Source of the DNA: Roseateles toxinivorans
GTDB taxonomy: Bacteria; Pseudomonadota; Gammaproteobacteria; Burkholderiales; Burkholderiaceae_C
Assembly: GCA_945898095.1 (NCBI GenBank)
Contig: CAMDHE010000050.1
Location: forward strand, 1 to 32,470
Direction: 5' to 3'
Length of the DNA: 32,470 nucleotides
Part shown: one piece after another, positions 16,001 to 26,380 of the stretch
How the letters are laid out: every line of letters begins with the position of its first letter
Position numbering within the stretch: position 1 is the first letter of the stretch
The notes under the pieces: generated by a model
Told to the model about the DNA's origin: nothing
Databases searched by the model: none
Seen by the model: only the letters and a program-made list of their open reading frames with translations
Program-made: the position numbers and the translations under genes

Positions 16001-18667
16001 ATGAGCAAGACTCTGATCATTGCCGAGAAGCCTTCAGTGGCTCAGGACATCGTGCGCGCGCTGACCGCCAGCGCCGGCAAGTTCGAAAAGATGGACGAAT
16101 ATTTCGAGAGCGACCGCTATGTGGTCAGCTCGGCGGTCGGCCATCTGGTCGAGATCAAGGCGCCGGATGAATTCGATGTCAAGCGCGGCAAATGGAGTTT
16201 TGCCAACCTGCCGGTGATACCGCCGCATTTCGATCTGAACCCGATCGACAAGGTCAAGGGCCGCCTGAATTCATTGGTCAAGCTGATCCGCCGCAAGGAC
16301 GTGACGAACCTGATCAATGCCTGTGACGCGGGCCGCGAGGGTGAGCTGATCTTCCGCCTGATCGTTCAATATGCAGGCACGGCCAAGGCAGCGATCAGCA
16401 AACCGATCGACCGGCTCTGGCTGCAGTCGATGACGCCGCAGGCGATCCGCGATGGCTTCGCCAAGCTCAAGCCCGATGCGCAGATGCTGCCCCTGGCCGA
16501 CGCGGCGCGCTGCCGCTCGGAAGCCGACTGGCTGGTCGGCATCAACGGCACGCGTGCGCTGACCGCATTCAACTCGCGCGATGGCGGTTTCTTCCTGACG
16601 ACGGTTGGCCGGGTGCAGACGCCGACTTTGTCGATCGTGGTCGAGCGCGAAGAAAAAATCCGCAAGCATGTCTCGCGCGACTACTGGGAAGTGCGCGGTG
16701 CTTTCGCTGCCCAGGCCGGCGAGTACGAAGGCAAATGGTTCGACCCGAAATGGAAGAAGGACGATGACCTCGAACGCCGCGCTGACCGGCTCTGGAATCG
16801 CGCTGACGCCGATGCGATCGCGGCGGCCGCTGTCGGCAAACCAGCCAGCGTCAGTGAAGAAACGAAACCGACCACGCAGAGCTGCGGCGGGCTGTACGAC
16901 CTGACCACCTTGCAGCGCGAGGCCAATTCGCGCTTCGGTTTTTCGGCCAAGACCACGCTCTCGCTGGCGCAGGCCCTGTACGAAAAACACAAGGTGCTGA
17001 CCTACCCGCGGACCGACTCGCGCTTCCTGCCCGAGGACTATGTCGAGGTGGCCAAGCAGACCGCAGCGATGATCGCCGAGGAAAACCTGCCGGGGCCCTT
17101 GCAGGCGCTCAGCCAGCATGCCCGCACGGCCTTGAAGAACGGCTATATCAAGCCGACGAAAAAGATCTTCGACAACACCAAGGTCTCGGATCACTTCGCC
17201 ATCATCCCGACCTTGCAGGCGCCGAGAAGCCTCAGCGAGATCGAAGCCAAGCTCTATGACCTGGTGGTCAAGCGCTTCCTGGCAGTGTTCTTCCCGCCGG
17301 CCGAGTTTTCGGTGACGACGCGGATCTCGACCGTCAAGGTGGCTGTTCCCGGCGTCGGCGAGGAACTGAACTTCCAGACCAACGGCAAGGTGCTGGTGAA
17401 ACCGGGCTGGCTGGCCGTCTACGGCAAGGAAATCCAGGAAGACGATGCCAATCTGGTGGCGGTGGCCAAGGGCGAAGTGGTAATCACCGCCGAAACCGAT
17501 GTCAAGTCACTGCAGACCAAGCCGCCGGCCCGCTATACCGAAGCCACGCTGCTGTCGGCAATGGAAGGTGCCGGCAAGCTGATCGACGACGAAGAACTGC
17601 GTGCCGCGATGAACGAGAAAGGTCTGGGCACGCCAGCCACTCGCGCGGCCACGATCGAAGGCTTGCTGACAGAGAAATACATGCTGCGTGAAGGCCGTGA
17701 GCTGATCCCGACGGCCAAGGCCTTCCAGCTGATGACGCTGCTGCGCGGCCTGGACGTGAAGGATCTGACCAAACCCGAACTGACCGGCGACTGGGAATTC
17801 AAGCTTTCCGAGATGGAAAAAGGTCGTTTGAAACGCGACGACTTCATGGCTGAAATCGCTGCGATGACCGCCTCGCTGGTGCAAAAAGCCAAGGGCTATG
17901 ACAGGGACACGATCCCGGGCGACTATGCAACATTGAAATCGCCCTGCCCCAAATGCGGCGGCGTGGTGAGGGAGAACTACCGGCGCTTCACCTGCGTCGG
18001 CAAGGCCGGCGCAGCAGCCGCTGACGATGCTGCGCCCGAGGGCTGCGGCTTTTCGATCGGCAAGATCCCCGGCAGCCGCAGCTTCGAATTGCATGAGGTC
18101 GAGCAATTCCTGCGCGACAAGAAGATCGGCCCGCTCGAAGGTTTTCGCTCGAAAGCGGGCTGGCCATTCAGTGCCGAACTGGCTTTGGTCTATGACGAGG
18201 AGCTTGCCAACTGGAAGCTCGAATTCGACTTCGGTGACGATGCCAGAAAGGCCGCCGAAGACGGCGAGCCGGTTGACTTCAGCGCCCAGACTTCGCTCGG
18301 CACCTGCCCGAAATGCCAGGGCCATGTCTACGAGCATGGCGGCAACTATGTCTGCGAACATGCGGTCGGCGCCACCATTACCTGCGATTTCAAGAGCGGC
18401 AAGATCATCCTGCAGCAGCCGGTTGCGGCCGCGCAGATGCAAAAACTGCTGGCCGGCGGCAAGACCGATCTGCTGGAAAACTTCATCTCCAACAAGACCA
18501 AGCGCAAGTTCAAGGCCTACCTCGCCTACGACAAGAAGGAGGGCAAGGTGATGTTCGAGTTCGAGCCGCGCGCCTTGAAACCAGGCGCCAAGCCCGCTGC
18601 GGCCAGGCCTGCGGCCAAGACCGCCGCCAAACCGGCAGCCAAGAAAGTCGTGAGGAAAGCCGCCTGA
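16001..18667 (+). CDS. topB: DNA topoisomerase III
   Basis: An 888-residue type IA topoisomerase that relaxes and decatenates DNA through a transient 5'-phosphotyrosine link. The Toprim motif IIAEKPSVAQDI opens the protein, DAGREGELIF follows near residue 108, and the catalytic Tyr335 lies in LTYPRTDSRFLPED. EKGLGTPATRAATIEGL is also typical. The C-terminal region has topoisomerase zinc-finger-like parts with CPKCGG (about 648) and CPKCQG (about 768), the latter followed by a TCDFKSGK segment, and ends in a Lys/Ala/Pro tail (from about KPGAKPAAARPAAKTAAK) like those seen on DNA-binding proteins of beta-proteobacteria. AAGAAG lies ahead of the ATG. It starts a plus-strand gene run. Confidence 0.96.
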   Translation: MSKTLIIAEKPSVAQDIVRALTASAGKFEKMDEYFESDRYVVSSAVGHLVEIKAPDEFDVKRGKWSFANLPVIPPHFDLNPIDKVKGRLNSLVKLIRRKDVTNLINACDAGREGELIFRLIVQYAGTAKAAISKPIDRLWLQSMTPQAIRDGFAKLKPDAQMLPLADAARCRSEADWLVGINGTRALTAFNSRDGGFFLTTVGRVQTPTLSIVVEREEKIRKHVSRDYWEVRGAFAAQAGEYEGKWFDPKWKKDDDLERRADRLWNRADADAIAAAAVGKPASVSEETKPTTQSCGGLYDLTTLQREANSRFGFSAKTTLSLAQALYEKHKVLTYPRTDSRFLPEDYVEVAKQTAAMIAEENLPGPLQALSQHARTALKNGYIKPTKKIFDNTKVSDHFAIIPTLQAPRSLSEIEAKLYDLVVKRFLAVFFPPAEFSVTTRISTVKVAVPGVGEELNFQTNGKVLVKPGWLAVYGKEIQEDDANLVAVAKGEVVITAETDVKSLQTKPPARYTEATLLSAMEGAGKLIDDEELRAAMNEKGLGTPATRAATIEGLLTEKYMLREGRELIPTAKAFQLMTLLRGLDVKDLTKPELTGDWEFKLSEMEKGRLKRDDFMAEIAAMTASLVQKAKGYDRDTIPGDYATLKSPCPKCGGVVRENYRRFTCVGKAGAAAADDAAPEGCGFSIGKIPGSRSFELHEVEQFLRDKKIGPLEGFRSKAGWPFSAELALVYDEELANWKLEFDFGDDARKAAEDGEPVDFSAQTSLGTCPKCQGHVYEHGGNYVCEHAVGATITCDFKSGKIILQQPVAAAQMQKLLAGGKTDLLENFISNKTKRKFKAYLAYDKKEGKVMFEFEPRALKPGAKPAAARPAAKTAAKPAAKKVVRKAA

Positions 18668-18686
18668 GTCTGAAGGCGTACGCGCC

Positions 18687-19682
18687 ATGTCCTGGTTGAT
18701 TTTTTCCAAACTGCTGAACATCTTCCTGGTCGGCGCCATCGGCTGGTTCGTCGGCCGGATGCGCTGGCTCGGCCATGCAGACGCAAGCGGCGCCGATCCG
18801 GCGAGGGTCTTGTCCCGCGCGGCCTTTTATATCTTTGTGCCGGCGCTGATGTTCCGGACCACCTCCAGGGTCGACTTTGCCGGTCTTCCCTGGGCCATGC
18901 TGTACGCCTTCTTCGGGCCGCTACTGCTGCTGATCCTCGGCGCCTATACGCTGCAGCGCTGGCGCGGCAAGGGCCGTATCGACGTCGCTGTGCCGAGCGT
19001 GCGGGCGATCACGGCGAGCTTCGGCAACACGGTGCAAGTCGGCATTCCGCTGGCCGCCAGCCTGTACGGTGAAGCCGGCTTGGCCGTCCATGTCACCGTG
19101 ATGAGCTTGCATGCCTTGACCATCCTGACCCTGCTGACCGCGCTGATCGAGCTCGATCTGGCCAGAGAGCGCGCACGCACCCAAAGTGGTGTCAGTTTGC
19201 TGCAGACCCTCATGCTGACGGTCCGCAATACCGTCATCCATCCGGTCGTGCTGCCGATCATCGCGGGTCTGCTCTGCAATGCCCTGGGGCTGCGTCCGCC
19301 GGCTTTCATCGACGAATTGCTGCAATTGCTGGCCAGGGCCGTGGTGCCTCTATGCCTGACGCTGACCGGGATGTCGATCGCTTATTACGGCTGGCCCAAA
19401 GTCTGGCAAGGCATCGTCGGGACTGTCGCGCTGAAGCTCTTGCTGTTTCCAGCCATGGTGCTGGTGCTGGCCCATTGGGGCCTGGGTCTGTCGGGCATGC
19501 CGCTGAACGTGGTGGTGATGATGGCCGCCTTGCCGACCGGCACCAACGCCCTGATTTTTGCCCAGCGCTACCGTTCGCTGGAGGCCGAGACAACTGCGGC
19601 CACCGTCCTGTCCACAATCCTGTTCATGCTGAGCGCACCGCTATGGTTGTGGCTGTTGAGCAAGATCGAAGCATTTCCCTGA
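18687..19682 (+). CDS. AEC (auxin efflux carrier) family transporter
   Basis: A 331-residue, highly hydrophobic membrane protein with about ten predicted helices, typical of the auxin-efflux-carrier family, whose bacterial members are thought to export or exchange small organic acids such as malate. Two similar halves are visible: FLVGAIGWFVGRM near the N-terminus, GNTVQVGIPLAASLYG in the middle, and the C-terminal MAALPTGTNALIFAQRY, which is the well-conserved family motif. The ATG follows the topB stop by 19 bases with AAGG upstream. The substrate cannot be told from the sequence. Confidence 0.88.
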   Translation: MSWLIFSKLLNIFLVGAIGWFVGRMRWLGHADASGADPARVLSRAAFYIFVPALMFRTTSRVDFAGLPWAMLYAFFGPLLLLILGAYTLQRWRGKGRIDVAVPSVRAITASFGNTVQVGIPLAASLYGEAGLAVHVTVMSLHALTILTLLTALIELDLARERARTQSGVSLLQTLMLTVRNTVIHPVVLPIIAGLLCNALGLRPPAFIDELLQLLARAVVPLCLTLTGMSIAYYGWPKVWQGIVGTVALKLLLFPAMVLVLAHWGLGLSGMPLNVVVMMAALPTGTNALIFAQRYRSLEAETTAATVLSTILFMLSAPLWLWLLSKIEAFP

Positions 19683-19732
19683 AACTCGGCCGATCCGGCC
19701 CGTTCGCTGACTCGAACCTGAAAGAGAACTTC

Positions 19733-22567
19733 ATGCGCTGCAAATCACTCGCCGTCCTTGTCCTGCTGGCCCAATGCGCTGTTGGCGCCATGGCGGCCAC
19801 GCCGGATCTATCAAAAGCAAACCCGGCCGGGGCGGTCATTGCCGACAGCGGACGCCTGACGGTCAAACATGAAAAGCTGCGGCTGGCCAACGGTTTCGAG
19901 GTGATCCTGGTCGAGGACCATCGCCTGCCGTTGGTGGCCTTCAACCTCTGGGTACATGCAGGGCCGCGCAATGAGGCGCCGGGCCAGACCGGGTTTGCCC
20001 ATCTGTTCGAGCACTTGATGTTTGCCGGCAGCAAACATATCGCGCGCGGCGAGGCTGACAAGATCATCGATGCTGCTGGCGGCACTGACTCAAACGGCTC
20101 GACCAATTTCGACCGCACCAACTACTTCTTCACCCTGCCCTCGAATCAGCTCGAACTGGGGCTGTGGATCAAGTCCGACATGCTCGGTTACATGATCGAC
20201 GGGGTCGATTCCGTCGCACTGGCCAATCAGCAGGATGTGGTGCGCAATGAACGCCGTCAGTCGGTCGAGAACCGGCCCTATGGCATCGTCGAAGAAGCGC
20301 TTTATCAGGCGCTGTTCCCGCCGGGTCATCCCTACCGCGCAACGGTGATCGGCTCGCATGCCGACATCCAGTCGATCAAGCTGGCTGACGTGAAGGCCTT
20401 TGCTCGCACCTACTACCGCCCGAACAACGCCACGCGGGTGCTGGCCGGCGATTTCAAGCCGGCCGAGGCCAGGCAAATGGTCGAAAAATATTTTGGTCCG
20501 CTGAAGGCGGGCGCGTCAGTGCCGCCGGTGCTGGTGGCGCAGCCACAGATCAGCGCTGAGCAGCGCGTGAAAGTCAGCGACAAGGTCGAGCTGGCGAGAC
20601 TGAATCTGGCCTGGCACACACCCGCCATGTTCCAGCCTGGGGACGCCGATCTCGATGTGGCTGCCAACATCCTCGGCGGTGGCAAGGCCAGTCGGCTCTA
20701 CAAGAAGCTGGTCTACGAACGCGAACTGGCGCAAAACCTGCAAATCGCGCAGGATTCCTTGTCGCTGGGTTCGGTATTCGGTATCGAGGTGATTGCCCGC
20801 CCGGGTAAATCGCTGGACGAAATCGAGGCGCTGGTCGATGCCGAACTGGCCGAACTGGCCAGGACCCCGCCGACGCTGGAAGAGCTGCAACGTGCCCGCA
20901 CCGCCATCGAGACCGAGATGATGAAGCGCATGGAAAAGCTCACCACGCTGGCCGATCTGCTGAACCACTACAACCAGATGGCTGGCGACCCCGGCTTCAT
21001 CGACAAGGATCTGGCCCGCTATCAGGCCGTGACGCCGGCCTCGGTCAGCGCTGCGGTGGCCAGGCAACTGCGCAAGGATGGCCGCGTCGTCGTGCATGCG
21101 CTGCCAGGAGATAAATTGCTGGCCGCCGAATTGCCGACGCCACCTGTCCCTGCGGCATCAGGCCCCGGAGAGCGTGAAGCCATGAACGCCGACGAAGCCT
21201 GGCGCAACAAGCCACCCAAACCCGGCAAGGCCGCTCCCTTGATCCTGCCCGCCGGAAAGCGTTTCACCCTGGCCAATGGACTGACCATCATCCACATCGC
21301 CAAGCCTGGCCTGCCACTGGTCAGTGCAGCCATGGTCTTGCGCGCGGGGCAATCAGCCAACGCACCCGACCAGGCCGGGCTGGCTAGCTTCACCGCGGCG
21401 ATGCTGCAAGAAGGCACGGTGACGCGCAGCTCGCAGCAACTGGCCGATCAACTCGCCAACCTCGGTACCTCGTTGGCGACCGGTGCCGGGCGCGATGAAG
21501 CACGTGTTTCCTTGAGCAGCCTGAAATCGAATTTCGCCCAAAGCCTGGGCCTGCTCGCCGATGTCGTACTGCACCCGGCCTTCAGTCCGGCCGAGGTCGA
21601 ACGCCAGAAGAGCGCCAGGCTGGCAGCGCTGGCACAGCAGCGCGAAAACCCGGCAGCGCTGGCGGCCGTGATGGCCAACCAGGCGGTCTACGGTGCGGCG
21701 CATCCGCTGGGCCTGAATGCGCTTGGCGATGCCGCCGCCATCCAGGCCACCAACAGCGCTGCGCTGGCAGCTTTCTGGCGGGCGAATTACCGGCCTGACC
21801 AGGCCGCGCTGGTGGTCGCCGGCGACATCACTGAGGCCGAGTTGCGCGAGCTGGCAAACACCTTGTTCGGCGCCTGGCCACAACCGGCCCAGGCAGTTGC
21901 AGCAAAGCCGGTGCCGCCGGTGCGCAGCAGCAGCGCCCGACTGTTACTGGTCGACAAACCCGGCGCGCCGCAGACTGCGCTGGCGGTCGTTGCGGCCGGG
22001 CCGCGCGCAGATGATCCGGAGGCCGCCTCGATCCAGGTGATGAATGCGGCCCTCGGTGGGCTGTTCACCTCGCGCATCAACACCCAGCTGCGCGAAGTCA
22101 AAGGCTATACCTACGGCATCTACTCCGGCTACGCGATGGGACGTGACAGCGGCCAGTTCGGCATACGCGGATCGGTGCGCACCGATGTCACCGGCGCAGC
22201 GTTGCTCGACATGTTCAAGGAAATCGAGACGATGCGCAGGCAGCCGATCGGCGCCGCCGAACTGACCCGCGTGCGCAACTCCCAGTTGCTGTCACTGCCG
22301 GGGCTGTTCGACACCAACCTGGCAGTCGTGGGCAAATATGGCAACGACTGGGCCCTGGGCCTGCCCGCAGACAGCATCGTCAAGCTGCCGCAAAAACTCG
22401 CCGCAGTGACCGCTGCCAGCGCCTTCAAGGCAGCCAGAAATCACCTCGATCCGGCCCGCTTGATCGTGGTTGCGGCGGGCGATAAAAAACAGGTGCTGCC
22501 GCAGTTGCAGGCCTGGGGGCGCAAGCCCTTGGAGCTGCGCGACTCGAACGGCGACGCGGAACGGTGA
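19733..22567 (+). CDS. M16-family zinc metalloprotease, two-domain (PqqL-like)
   Basis: A 944-residue pitrilysin-type protease with a signal peptide ([21 protein letters not shown]), thus probably periplasmic. The N-terminal half carries the inverted zinc motif HLFEH (His90, Glu93, His94) in [14 protein letters not shown], with the distal glutamate region [13 protein letters not shown]. The second half, from about residue 510 ([13 protein letters not shown]), repeats the fold but has [12 protein letters not shown] in place of HxxEH, so it is the usual inactive partner half. The ATG at 19733 has AGAG upstream and gives a clean signal peptide; the long 5' open frame overlaps the AEC gene and is not used. 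Likely role: degradation of peptides in the envelope. Confidence 0.93.
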   Translation: MRCKSLAVLVLLAQCAVGAMAATPDLSKANPAGAVIADSGRLTVKHEKLRLANGFEVILVEDHRLPLVAFNLWVHAGPRNEAPGQTGFAHLFEHLMFAGSKHIARGEADKIIDAAGGTDSNGSTNFDRTNYFFTLPSNQLELGLWIKSDMLGYMIDGVDSVALANQQDVVRNERRQSVENRPYGIVEEALYQALFPPGHPYRATVIGSHADIQSIKLADVKAFARTYYRPNNATRVLAGDFKPAEARQMVEKYFGPLKAGASVPPVLVAQPQISAEQRVKVSDKVELARLNLAWHTPAMFQPGDADLDVAANILGGGKASRLYKKLVYERELAQNLQIAQDSLSLGSVFGIEVIARPGKSLDEIEALVDAELAELARTPPTLEELQRARTAIETEMMKRMEKLTTLADLLNHYNQMAGDPGFIDKDLARYQAVTPASVSAAVARQLRKDGRVVVHALPGDKLLAAELPTPPVPAASGPGEREAMNADEAWRNKPPKPGKAAPLILPAGKRFTLANGLTIIHIAKPGLPLVSAAMVLRAGQSANAPDQAGLASFTAAMLQEGTVTRSSQQLADQLANLGTSLATGAGRDEARVSLSSLKSNFAQSLGLLADVVLHPAFSPAEVERQKSARLAALAQQRENPAALAAVMANQAVYGAAHPLGLNALGDAAAIQATNSAALAAFWRANYRPDQAALVVAGDITEAELRELANTLFGAWPQPAQAVAAKPVPPVRSSSARLLLVDKPGAPQTALAVVAAGPRADDPEAASIQVMNAALGGLFTSRINTQLREVKGYTYGIYSGYAMGRDSGQFGIRGSVRTDVTGAALLDMFKEIETMRRQPIGAAELTRVRNSQLLSLPGLFDTNLAVVGKYGNDWALGLPADSIVKLPQKLAAVTAASAFKAARNHLDPARLIVVAAGDKKQVLPQLQAWGRKPLELRDSNGDAER

Positions 22568-22577
22568 AAATAGCCGC

Positions 22578-23864
22578 ATGAATGCATCCCACAAAGAGTT
22601 GTTTGCCTATGTCGACGGCCTTGGCGCTGCAGCAAGGCAGGCCGCTGCAGCGATGGCCGCCGCGCCGACTGCGGCCAAGGACATGGCTTTGCTGGCGCTG
22701 GCGAGGCGTTTGCGCGAATCCGGCCCGGCATTGGCCAAGGCCAATGGACTGGACTTGAAAGCTGCCGCAGCTGCCGGCCTTGACGCACCGCTGATCGACC
22801 GACTCAAGCTCGGTGCCAAGGAGCTCGCCACGGTGGCGCTGGGCTGCGAGCAGATCGCCGCGATGCCTGATCCGGTCGGCGAAATCACTGGCGTCAAGCG
22901 CCGCCCCAGCGGCATCAGCGTCGGCCAGATGCGCGTGCCCTTGGGCGTTTTCGGCATGATTTACGAGAGCCGGCCGAATGTGACGATCGAAGCGGCCGCG
23001 CTAGCGATCAAGAGCGGCAATGCCTGCATCCTGCGCGGCGGCTCCGAAGCCTTGCATTCGAATCTGGCGCTGGCGGCCCTGGTCGGACAGGCGCTCACCG
23101 AGGCCGGCCTGCCGGCGACGGCCGTGCAGTTGATCAACACCACCGACCGCGCCGCAGTGGGCCGCTTGATCACGATGCCCGACTATGTCGATGTGATCAT
23201 TCCGCGCGGCGGCAAAAGCCTGATCGCCCGCATCATGGCCGAGGCCAAAGTGCCCGTGATCAAGCATCTGGACGGCAATTGCCACAGCTATATCGACGCC
23301 GAAGTCGATTTCCAGATGGCCTTGACCGTGGTGCTGAACGCCAAGACGCAGAAGTACAGCCCCTGCAACGCGACCGAGTCGCTGCTGGTGCATGCCGAGC
23401 AAGCGGGGGATTTCCTGCCGCATATCGGCGCGCTGCTGGCAGCCAGGGAGGTCGAGATGCGTGGCTGTCCACGTGCGCTTGCGCTGCTCGGGCCGCTGCC
23501 TGGCGCCAAGCTGGCGGCAGCGACCGAAGCCGACTGGAGCGAGGAATACCTGGCGCCGATCATCAGCATCAAGGTGGTCGACAGCCTCGACGAGGCGATC
23601 AGCCATATCAACCGCTACGGCTCGCACCATACCGACGCAATCCTGACGACGAACCATGGCAACGCGATGCGCTTCCTGCGTGAGGTCGATTCAGCCTCGG
23701 TGATGATCAATGCCAGCACGCGTTTTGCCGATGGCTTCGAATATGGTCTGGGCGCCGAGATCGGCATCTCGACCGACAAGCTGCATGCCCGCGGGCCGGT
23801 GGGCCTGGAAGGCCTGACCTCGATGAAATGGGTCGTGTTCGGTCAGGGCGAGGTGCGGCAGTGA
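22578..23864 (+). CDS. proA: Gamma-glutamyl phosphate reductase (proline synthesis)
   Basis: A 428-residue ProA that reduces gamma-glutamyl phosphate to glutamate semialdehyde with NADPH, the second step of proline synthesis. [40 protein letters not shown] and HLDGNCHSY are typical, and the catalytic Cys263 lies in [12 protein letters not shown]. The C-terminal [14 protein letters not shown] is the family end signature. The ATG at 22578 lies 11 bases after the M16 protease stop with only a weak ribosome binding site. Its partner proB is not in this window. The stop overlaps the queC GTG start. Confidence 0.96.
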   Translation: MNASHKELFAYVDGLGAAARQAAAAMAAAPTAAKDMALLALARRLRESGPALAKANGLDLKAAAAAGLDAPLIDRLKLGAKELATVALGCEQIAAMPDPVGEITGVKRRPSGISVGQMRVPLGVFGMIYESRPNVTIEAAALAIKSGNACILRGGSEALHSNLALAALVGQALTEAGLPATAVQLINTTDRAAVGRLITMPDYVDVIIPRGGKSLIARIMAEAKVPVIKHLDGNCHSYIDAEVDFQMALTVVLNAKTQKYSPCNATESLLVHAEQAGDFLPHIGALLAAREVEMRGCPRALALLGPLPGAKLAAATEADWSEEYLAPIISIKVVDSLDEAISHINRYGSHHTDAILTTNHGNAMRFLREVDSASVMINASTRFADGFEYGLGAEIGISTDKLHARGPVGLEGLTSMKWVVFGQGEVRQ

Positions 23865-24571
23865 ACGCTGCCAGCCAGCGCAAGGCGCTGGTGCTGTTTT
23901 CGGGCGGCCAGGATTCGACCGCCTGCCTGGCCTGGGCGCTCGAGCGCTATGCGCAGGTCGAGACCATCGGTTTCGACTATGGCCAGCGGCACCGGATCGA
24001 ACTCGATTGCAGGCTCGATGTGCTGCGTGAATTGCACGCGCAGTTCCCGGCCTGGTCGCCAAAGCTTGGTGAAGATCATCTGCTCGACCTGAGCCTGCTG
24101 GGCCAGCTGTCCGACACCGCACTGACCGAAGCGCGGGCGATCGAGATGCAGGCCAATGGACTGCCCAATACCTTCGTGCCGGGCCGCAATCTGCTGTTCC
24201 TCAGCTTCGCAGCGACGCTGGCTTACCGGCGCGGCGCGTCGGTGCTGGTTGGCGGCATGTGCGAAACCGATTACTCGGGCTACCCCGATTGCCGCGACAA
24301 CACGTTGAAGGCCTTGCAAGTGGCGTTGAGCCTCGGCCTGGACCAGCCGATGACGATCGAGACGCCGCTGATGTTCCTGACCAAGGCGCAGACCTGGCGC
24401 CTGAGCGAGCAGCTTGGCGGCACGGCGTTGACTGACTTGATCATCGAACGCACCCATACCTGCTATCTGGGCCAGCGCGATCAGCGCCATGCCTGGGGCT
24501 ATGGCTGCGGCAACTGCCCGGCCTGCGAGTTGCGAGCACGCGGCCATGCCGAATTCATGGGCCTGAGATGA
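23861..24571 (+). CDS. queC: 7-cyano-7-deazaguanine synthase (queuosine pathway)
   Basis: A 236-residue QueC that uses ATP and ammonia to convert 7-carboxy-7-deazaguanine to preQ0, a precursor of queuosine in tRNA. The N-type ATP pyrophosphatase loop [14 protein letters not shown] is near the N-terminus. [10 protein letters not shown] and the zinc-binding cysteines 201, 216, 219 and 222 (CYLGQ ... [10 protein letters not shown]) match the family. The start is a GTG overlapping the proA stop as GTGA, with GAGG upstream; an ATG further upstream would lie inside proA. The other queuosine genes (queD, queE) are not nearby. The 3' end overlaps the LemA-like gene by 4 bases. Confidence 0.95.
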   Translation: MNAASQRKALVLFSGGQDSTACLAWALERYAQVETIGFDYGQRHRIELDCRLDVLRELHAQFPAWSPKLGEDHLLDLSLLGQLSDTALTEARAIEMQANGLPNTFVPGRNLLFLSFAATLAYRRGASVLVGGMCETDYSGYPDCRDNTLKALQVALSLGLDQPMTIETPLMFLTKAQTWRLSEQLGGTALTDLIIERTHTCYLGQRDQRHAWGYGCGNCPACELRARGHAEFMGLR

Positions 24572-25113
24572 GCCGCCTGTCGTGGACCGTCTTGCTGATC
24601 GCAGCGATGCTGCTGTTCTGGGGCATCGGCGCTTACAACCGCCTGATGCGACTGCGCAACGGCATCGGTGAGGCCTTTGGCCACCTCGATCAGCATCTGG
24701 GCGAGCGCGCCGTCGTCTGCAGCCAGTTGCTGACCCGGTTGCGGCCCTTGCTACCCAGCGAGCAGGCGACCTTCGATGCTTTGGAGAGCGCGCAGAACGA
24801 TGCACAAGCTGCGGCCCAGGCAGCGCGGGCCAAGCCCCATGCCGGCGACCCGGTGGCCAACCTCGCCGTGGCCAGCGCGGTCCATGCTGCGGCACTGGCC
24901 CGCTTGATGTCGCTGCTTGAACATCAGGCCGAATTGCGCGAGCAGGCCGACATCGATGCGCTGGTCGACGAGCTGAAATTGATCGAACGCCAGCGCGCCT
25001 TTGCGCGCCAGGTTTTCAATCAAGCGGTGGCGCATTACAACCAGGCCACGCAACAGTTCCCGACGCGCATCCTGGCCGGTATTTACGGCTTCACCGAAGC
25101 CCGCTCACTCTGA
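24568..25113 (+). CDS. LemA-family-like membrane protein
   Basis: A 181-residue protein with one N-terminal membrane helix ([18 protein letters not shown]) followed by a long helical, coiled part. [22 protein letters not shown] after the helix and [18 protein letters not shown] with [12 protein letters not shown] at the C-terminus match the LemA family pattern, in which the helices form a bundle exposed to the periplasm. The middle part (about 60-120) is Ala-rich and poorly conserved. LemA function is not well defined. The ATG overlaps the queC stop as ATGA, so it is co-transcribed. Confidence 0.82.
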   Translation: MSRLSWTVLLIAAMLLFWGIGAYNRLMRLRNGIGEAFGHLDQHLGERAVVCSQLLTRLRPLLPSEQATFDALESAQNDAQAAAQAARAKPHAGDPVANLAVASAVHAAALARLMSLLEHQAELREQADIDALVDELKLIERQRAFARQVFNQAVAHYNQATQQFPTRILAGIYGFTEARSL

Positions 25114-25122
25114 AGCGGCAGC

Positions 25123-25545
25123 TCAGGTGCAGACGATCGCGCCCGAGCTATCGAGTTCACGGAACAAGGCCGACAGCGCAGTGCCCCCCATGGTGTAGGG
25201 ATCGAGCCGCCCGGTTTCCGAATATTTCAGCACCAGGGCCGGGTTGAGCCGGTGCAGGTTGACCTGCCCCATCGCCCAACCGGAAAACTGACGCTCGGCG
25301 ATTTCTTCGTAGCAGAGCAGGATCACATGGATGTGGCGCGGGTCGCCAACGATCTGGTTGTAGCGCGCATTGACCGCATCGCGCCCGCCTTCGAGCACCT
25401 GCATGAAGATGCCATCGGTGTAGCAAAGCAGGCCGGTGAGCCCCTCGGCGGGGTTGTGCTCACGCGACTGCTTGAGAATTACGGCAAGCTCGGTTTCGCC
25501 GATCGGGCTGTTGGAGCGGCTGGCATACATCAGGCGGACGAGCAT
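25123..25545 (-). CDS. BLUF-domain blue-light photoreceptor
   Basis: A 140-residue protein that is almost only a BLUF domain, a FAD-binding blue-light sensor. The key photocycle residues are present: Tyr7 (LVRLMYASR), Asn31 (HNPAEGLTGLL), Gln49 (FMQVLEGG), and Trp90/Met92 in FSGWAMG. After the domain only about 40 residues remain, so there is no attached output domain such as EAL or cyclase; signalling would need a partner protein, as with PixD-type short BLUF proteins. AGGAG lies upstream of the ATG. The gene follows folE on the same strand after 29 bases, so both are probably one transcript. It converges with the LemA-like gene, with 9 bases between. Confidence 0.9.
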   Translation of the reverse strand: MLVRLMYASRSNSPIGETELAVILKQSREHNPAEGLTGLLCYTDGIFMQVLEGGRDAVNARYNQIVGDPRHIHVILLCYEEIAERQFSGWAMGQVNLHRLNPALVLKYSETGRLDPYTMGGTALSALFRELDSSGAIVCT

Positions 25546-25574
25546 GGTTGTGACTCCTGGTGAGACGGTAGGGT

Positions 25575-26300
25575 TCAGCTGGACTTGATCAGCGATAGAA
25601 ATTCACGGCGCAGATTGGAGTTCTTCAAGAAGGCCCCGCGCATCACGCTGTTGATCATCTTGGTTTCGGTGTCCTTGACACCGCGCCAATGCATGCAGAA
25701 ATGATCTGCCTCCATGACGATGGCCAAGCCATCGGGCTGGACGCGCTCTTGCAACTCATTGGCCAGCATCGTCACCGCCTCCTCCTGGATCTGCGGCCGG
25801 CTCATGATCCAGTCGCAGATCCGCGCGTATTTGGACAAGCCGATCAGGTTCGAATGCTCGTTGGGCAGCAGCCCGATCCAGACCCGGCCCATGATCGGGC
25901 AGAGATGATGCGAGCAGGCGCTGCGCACGGTGATCGGCCCGACGATCATCAGCTCGTTGAGCCTTGTCACGTTGGGGAATTCGGTCACCGCAGGCATCGG
26001 CACATAGCGGCCCTTGAAGACCTCGCGCACGAACATCTTGGCCACGCGCTTGGCAGTTTCCTGGGTGTTGTGATCGCTGTCGGTATCGATCACCAGCGCG
26101 CGCAGCACGTCCTGCATCTTGATCTGGACTTCGGCCTGCAACTCGTCGAGCTCGCCGTCTTCGACAAAGGCCGAAATATTGTCATTGGCGTGGTGGCGAC
26201 AACCGGCATTGACGAGGCGGTAGCGGATCCTTTCGGATGCGGGCAAGATTGCCGTGGCGGTTGTTGTGCTGGTTTTGTGGTCGGGCTTGGCGCCGGTCAT
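25575..26300 (-). CDS. folE: GTP cyclohydrolase I
   Basis: A 241-residue type I GTP cyclohydrolase that turns GTP into dihydroneopterin triphosphate, the first step of folate (and tetrahydrobiopterin) synthesis. The zinc-binding CSHHLCPI is at 129-136 (Cys129, His132), with the third ligand probably Cys202 in ADHFCMHWRGV. QETAKRVAKMF, LIGLSKYARI and SVMRGAF are also typical. An N-terminal extension of about 55 residues precedes the catalytic core. The start at 26300 is chosen because an earlier in-frame start (26348) would intrude into the divergent rsmB region; the ribosome binding site is weak in both cases. Confidence 0.93.
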   Translation of the reverse strand: MTGAKPDHKTSTTTATAILPASERIRYRLVNAGCRHHANDNISAFVEDGELDELQAEVQIKMQDVLRALVIDTDSDHNTQETAKRVAKMFVREVFKGRYVPMPAVTEFPNVTRLNELMIVGPITVRSACSHHLCPIMGRVWIGLLPNEHSNLIGLSKYARICDWIMSRPQIQEEAVTMLANELQERVQPDGLAIVMEADHFCMHWRGVKDTETKMINSVMRGAFLKNSNLRREFLSLIKSS

Positions 26301-26380
26301 GATGGGACTCACTGTTCTTGAACTGCTGCCATTGTGGCCGGATTGCAAAGACCGTGCCGCCGCGGGCCTACACTGCGCCC

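Noticed and set aside
17507-18739. A 410-residue minus-strand reading frame inside topB
   Set aside because: Shadow frame; topB is complete and in frame on the other strand.
23843-24895. A 350-residue minus-strand reading frame over queC and the LemA-like gene
   Set aside because: Shadow frame without family features; both plus-strand genes are well supported.
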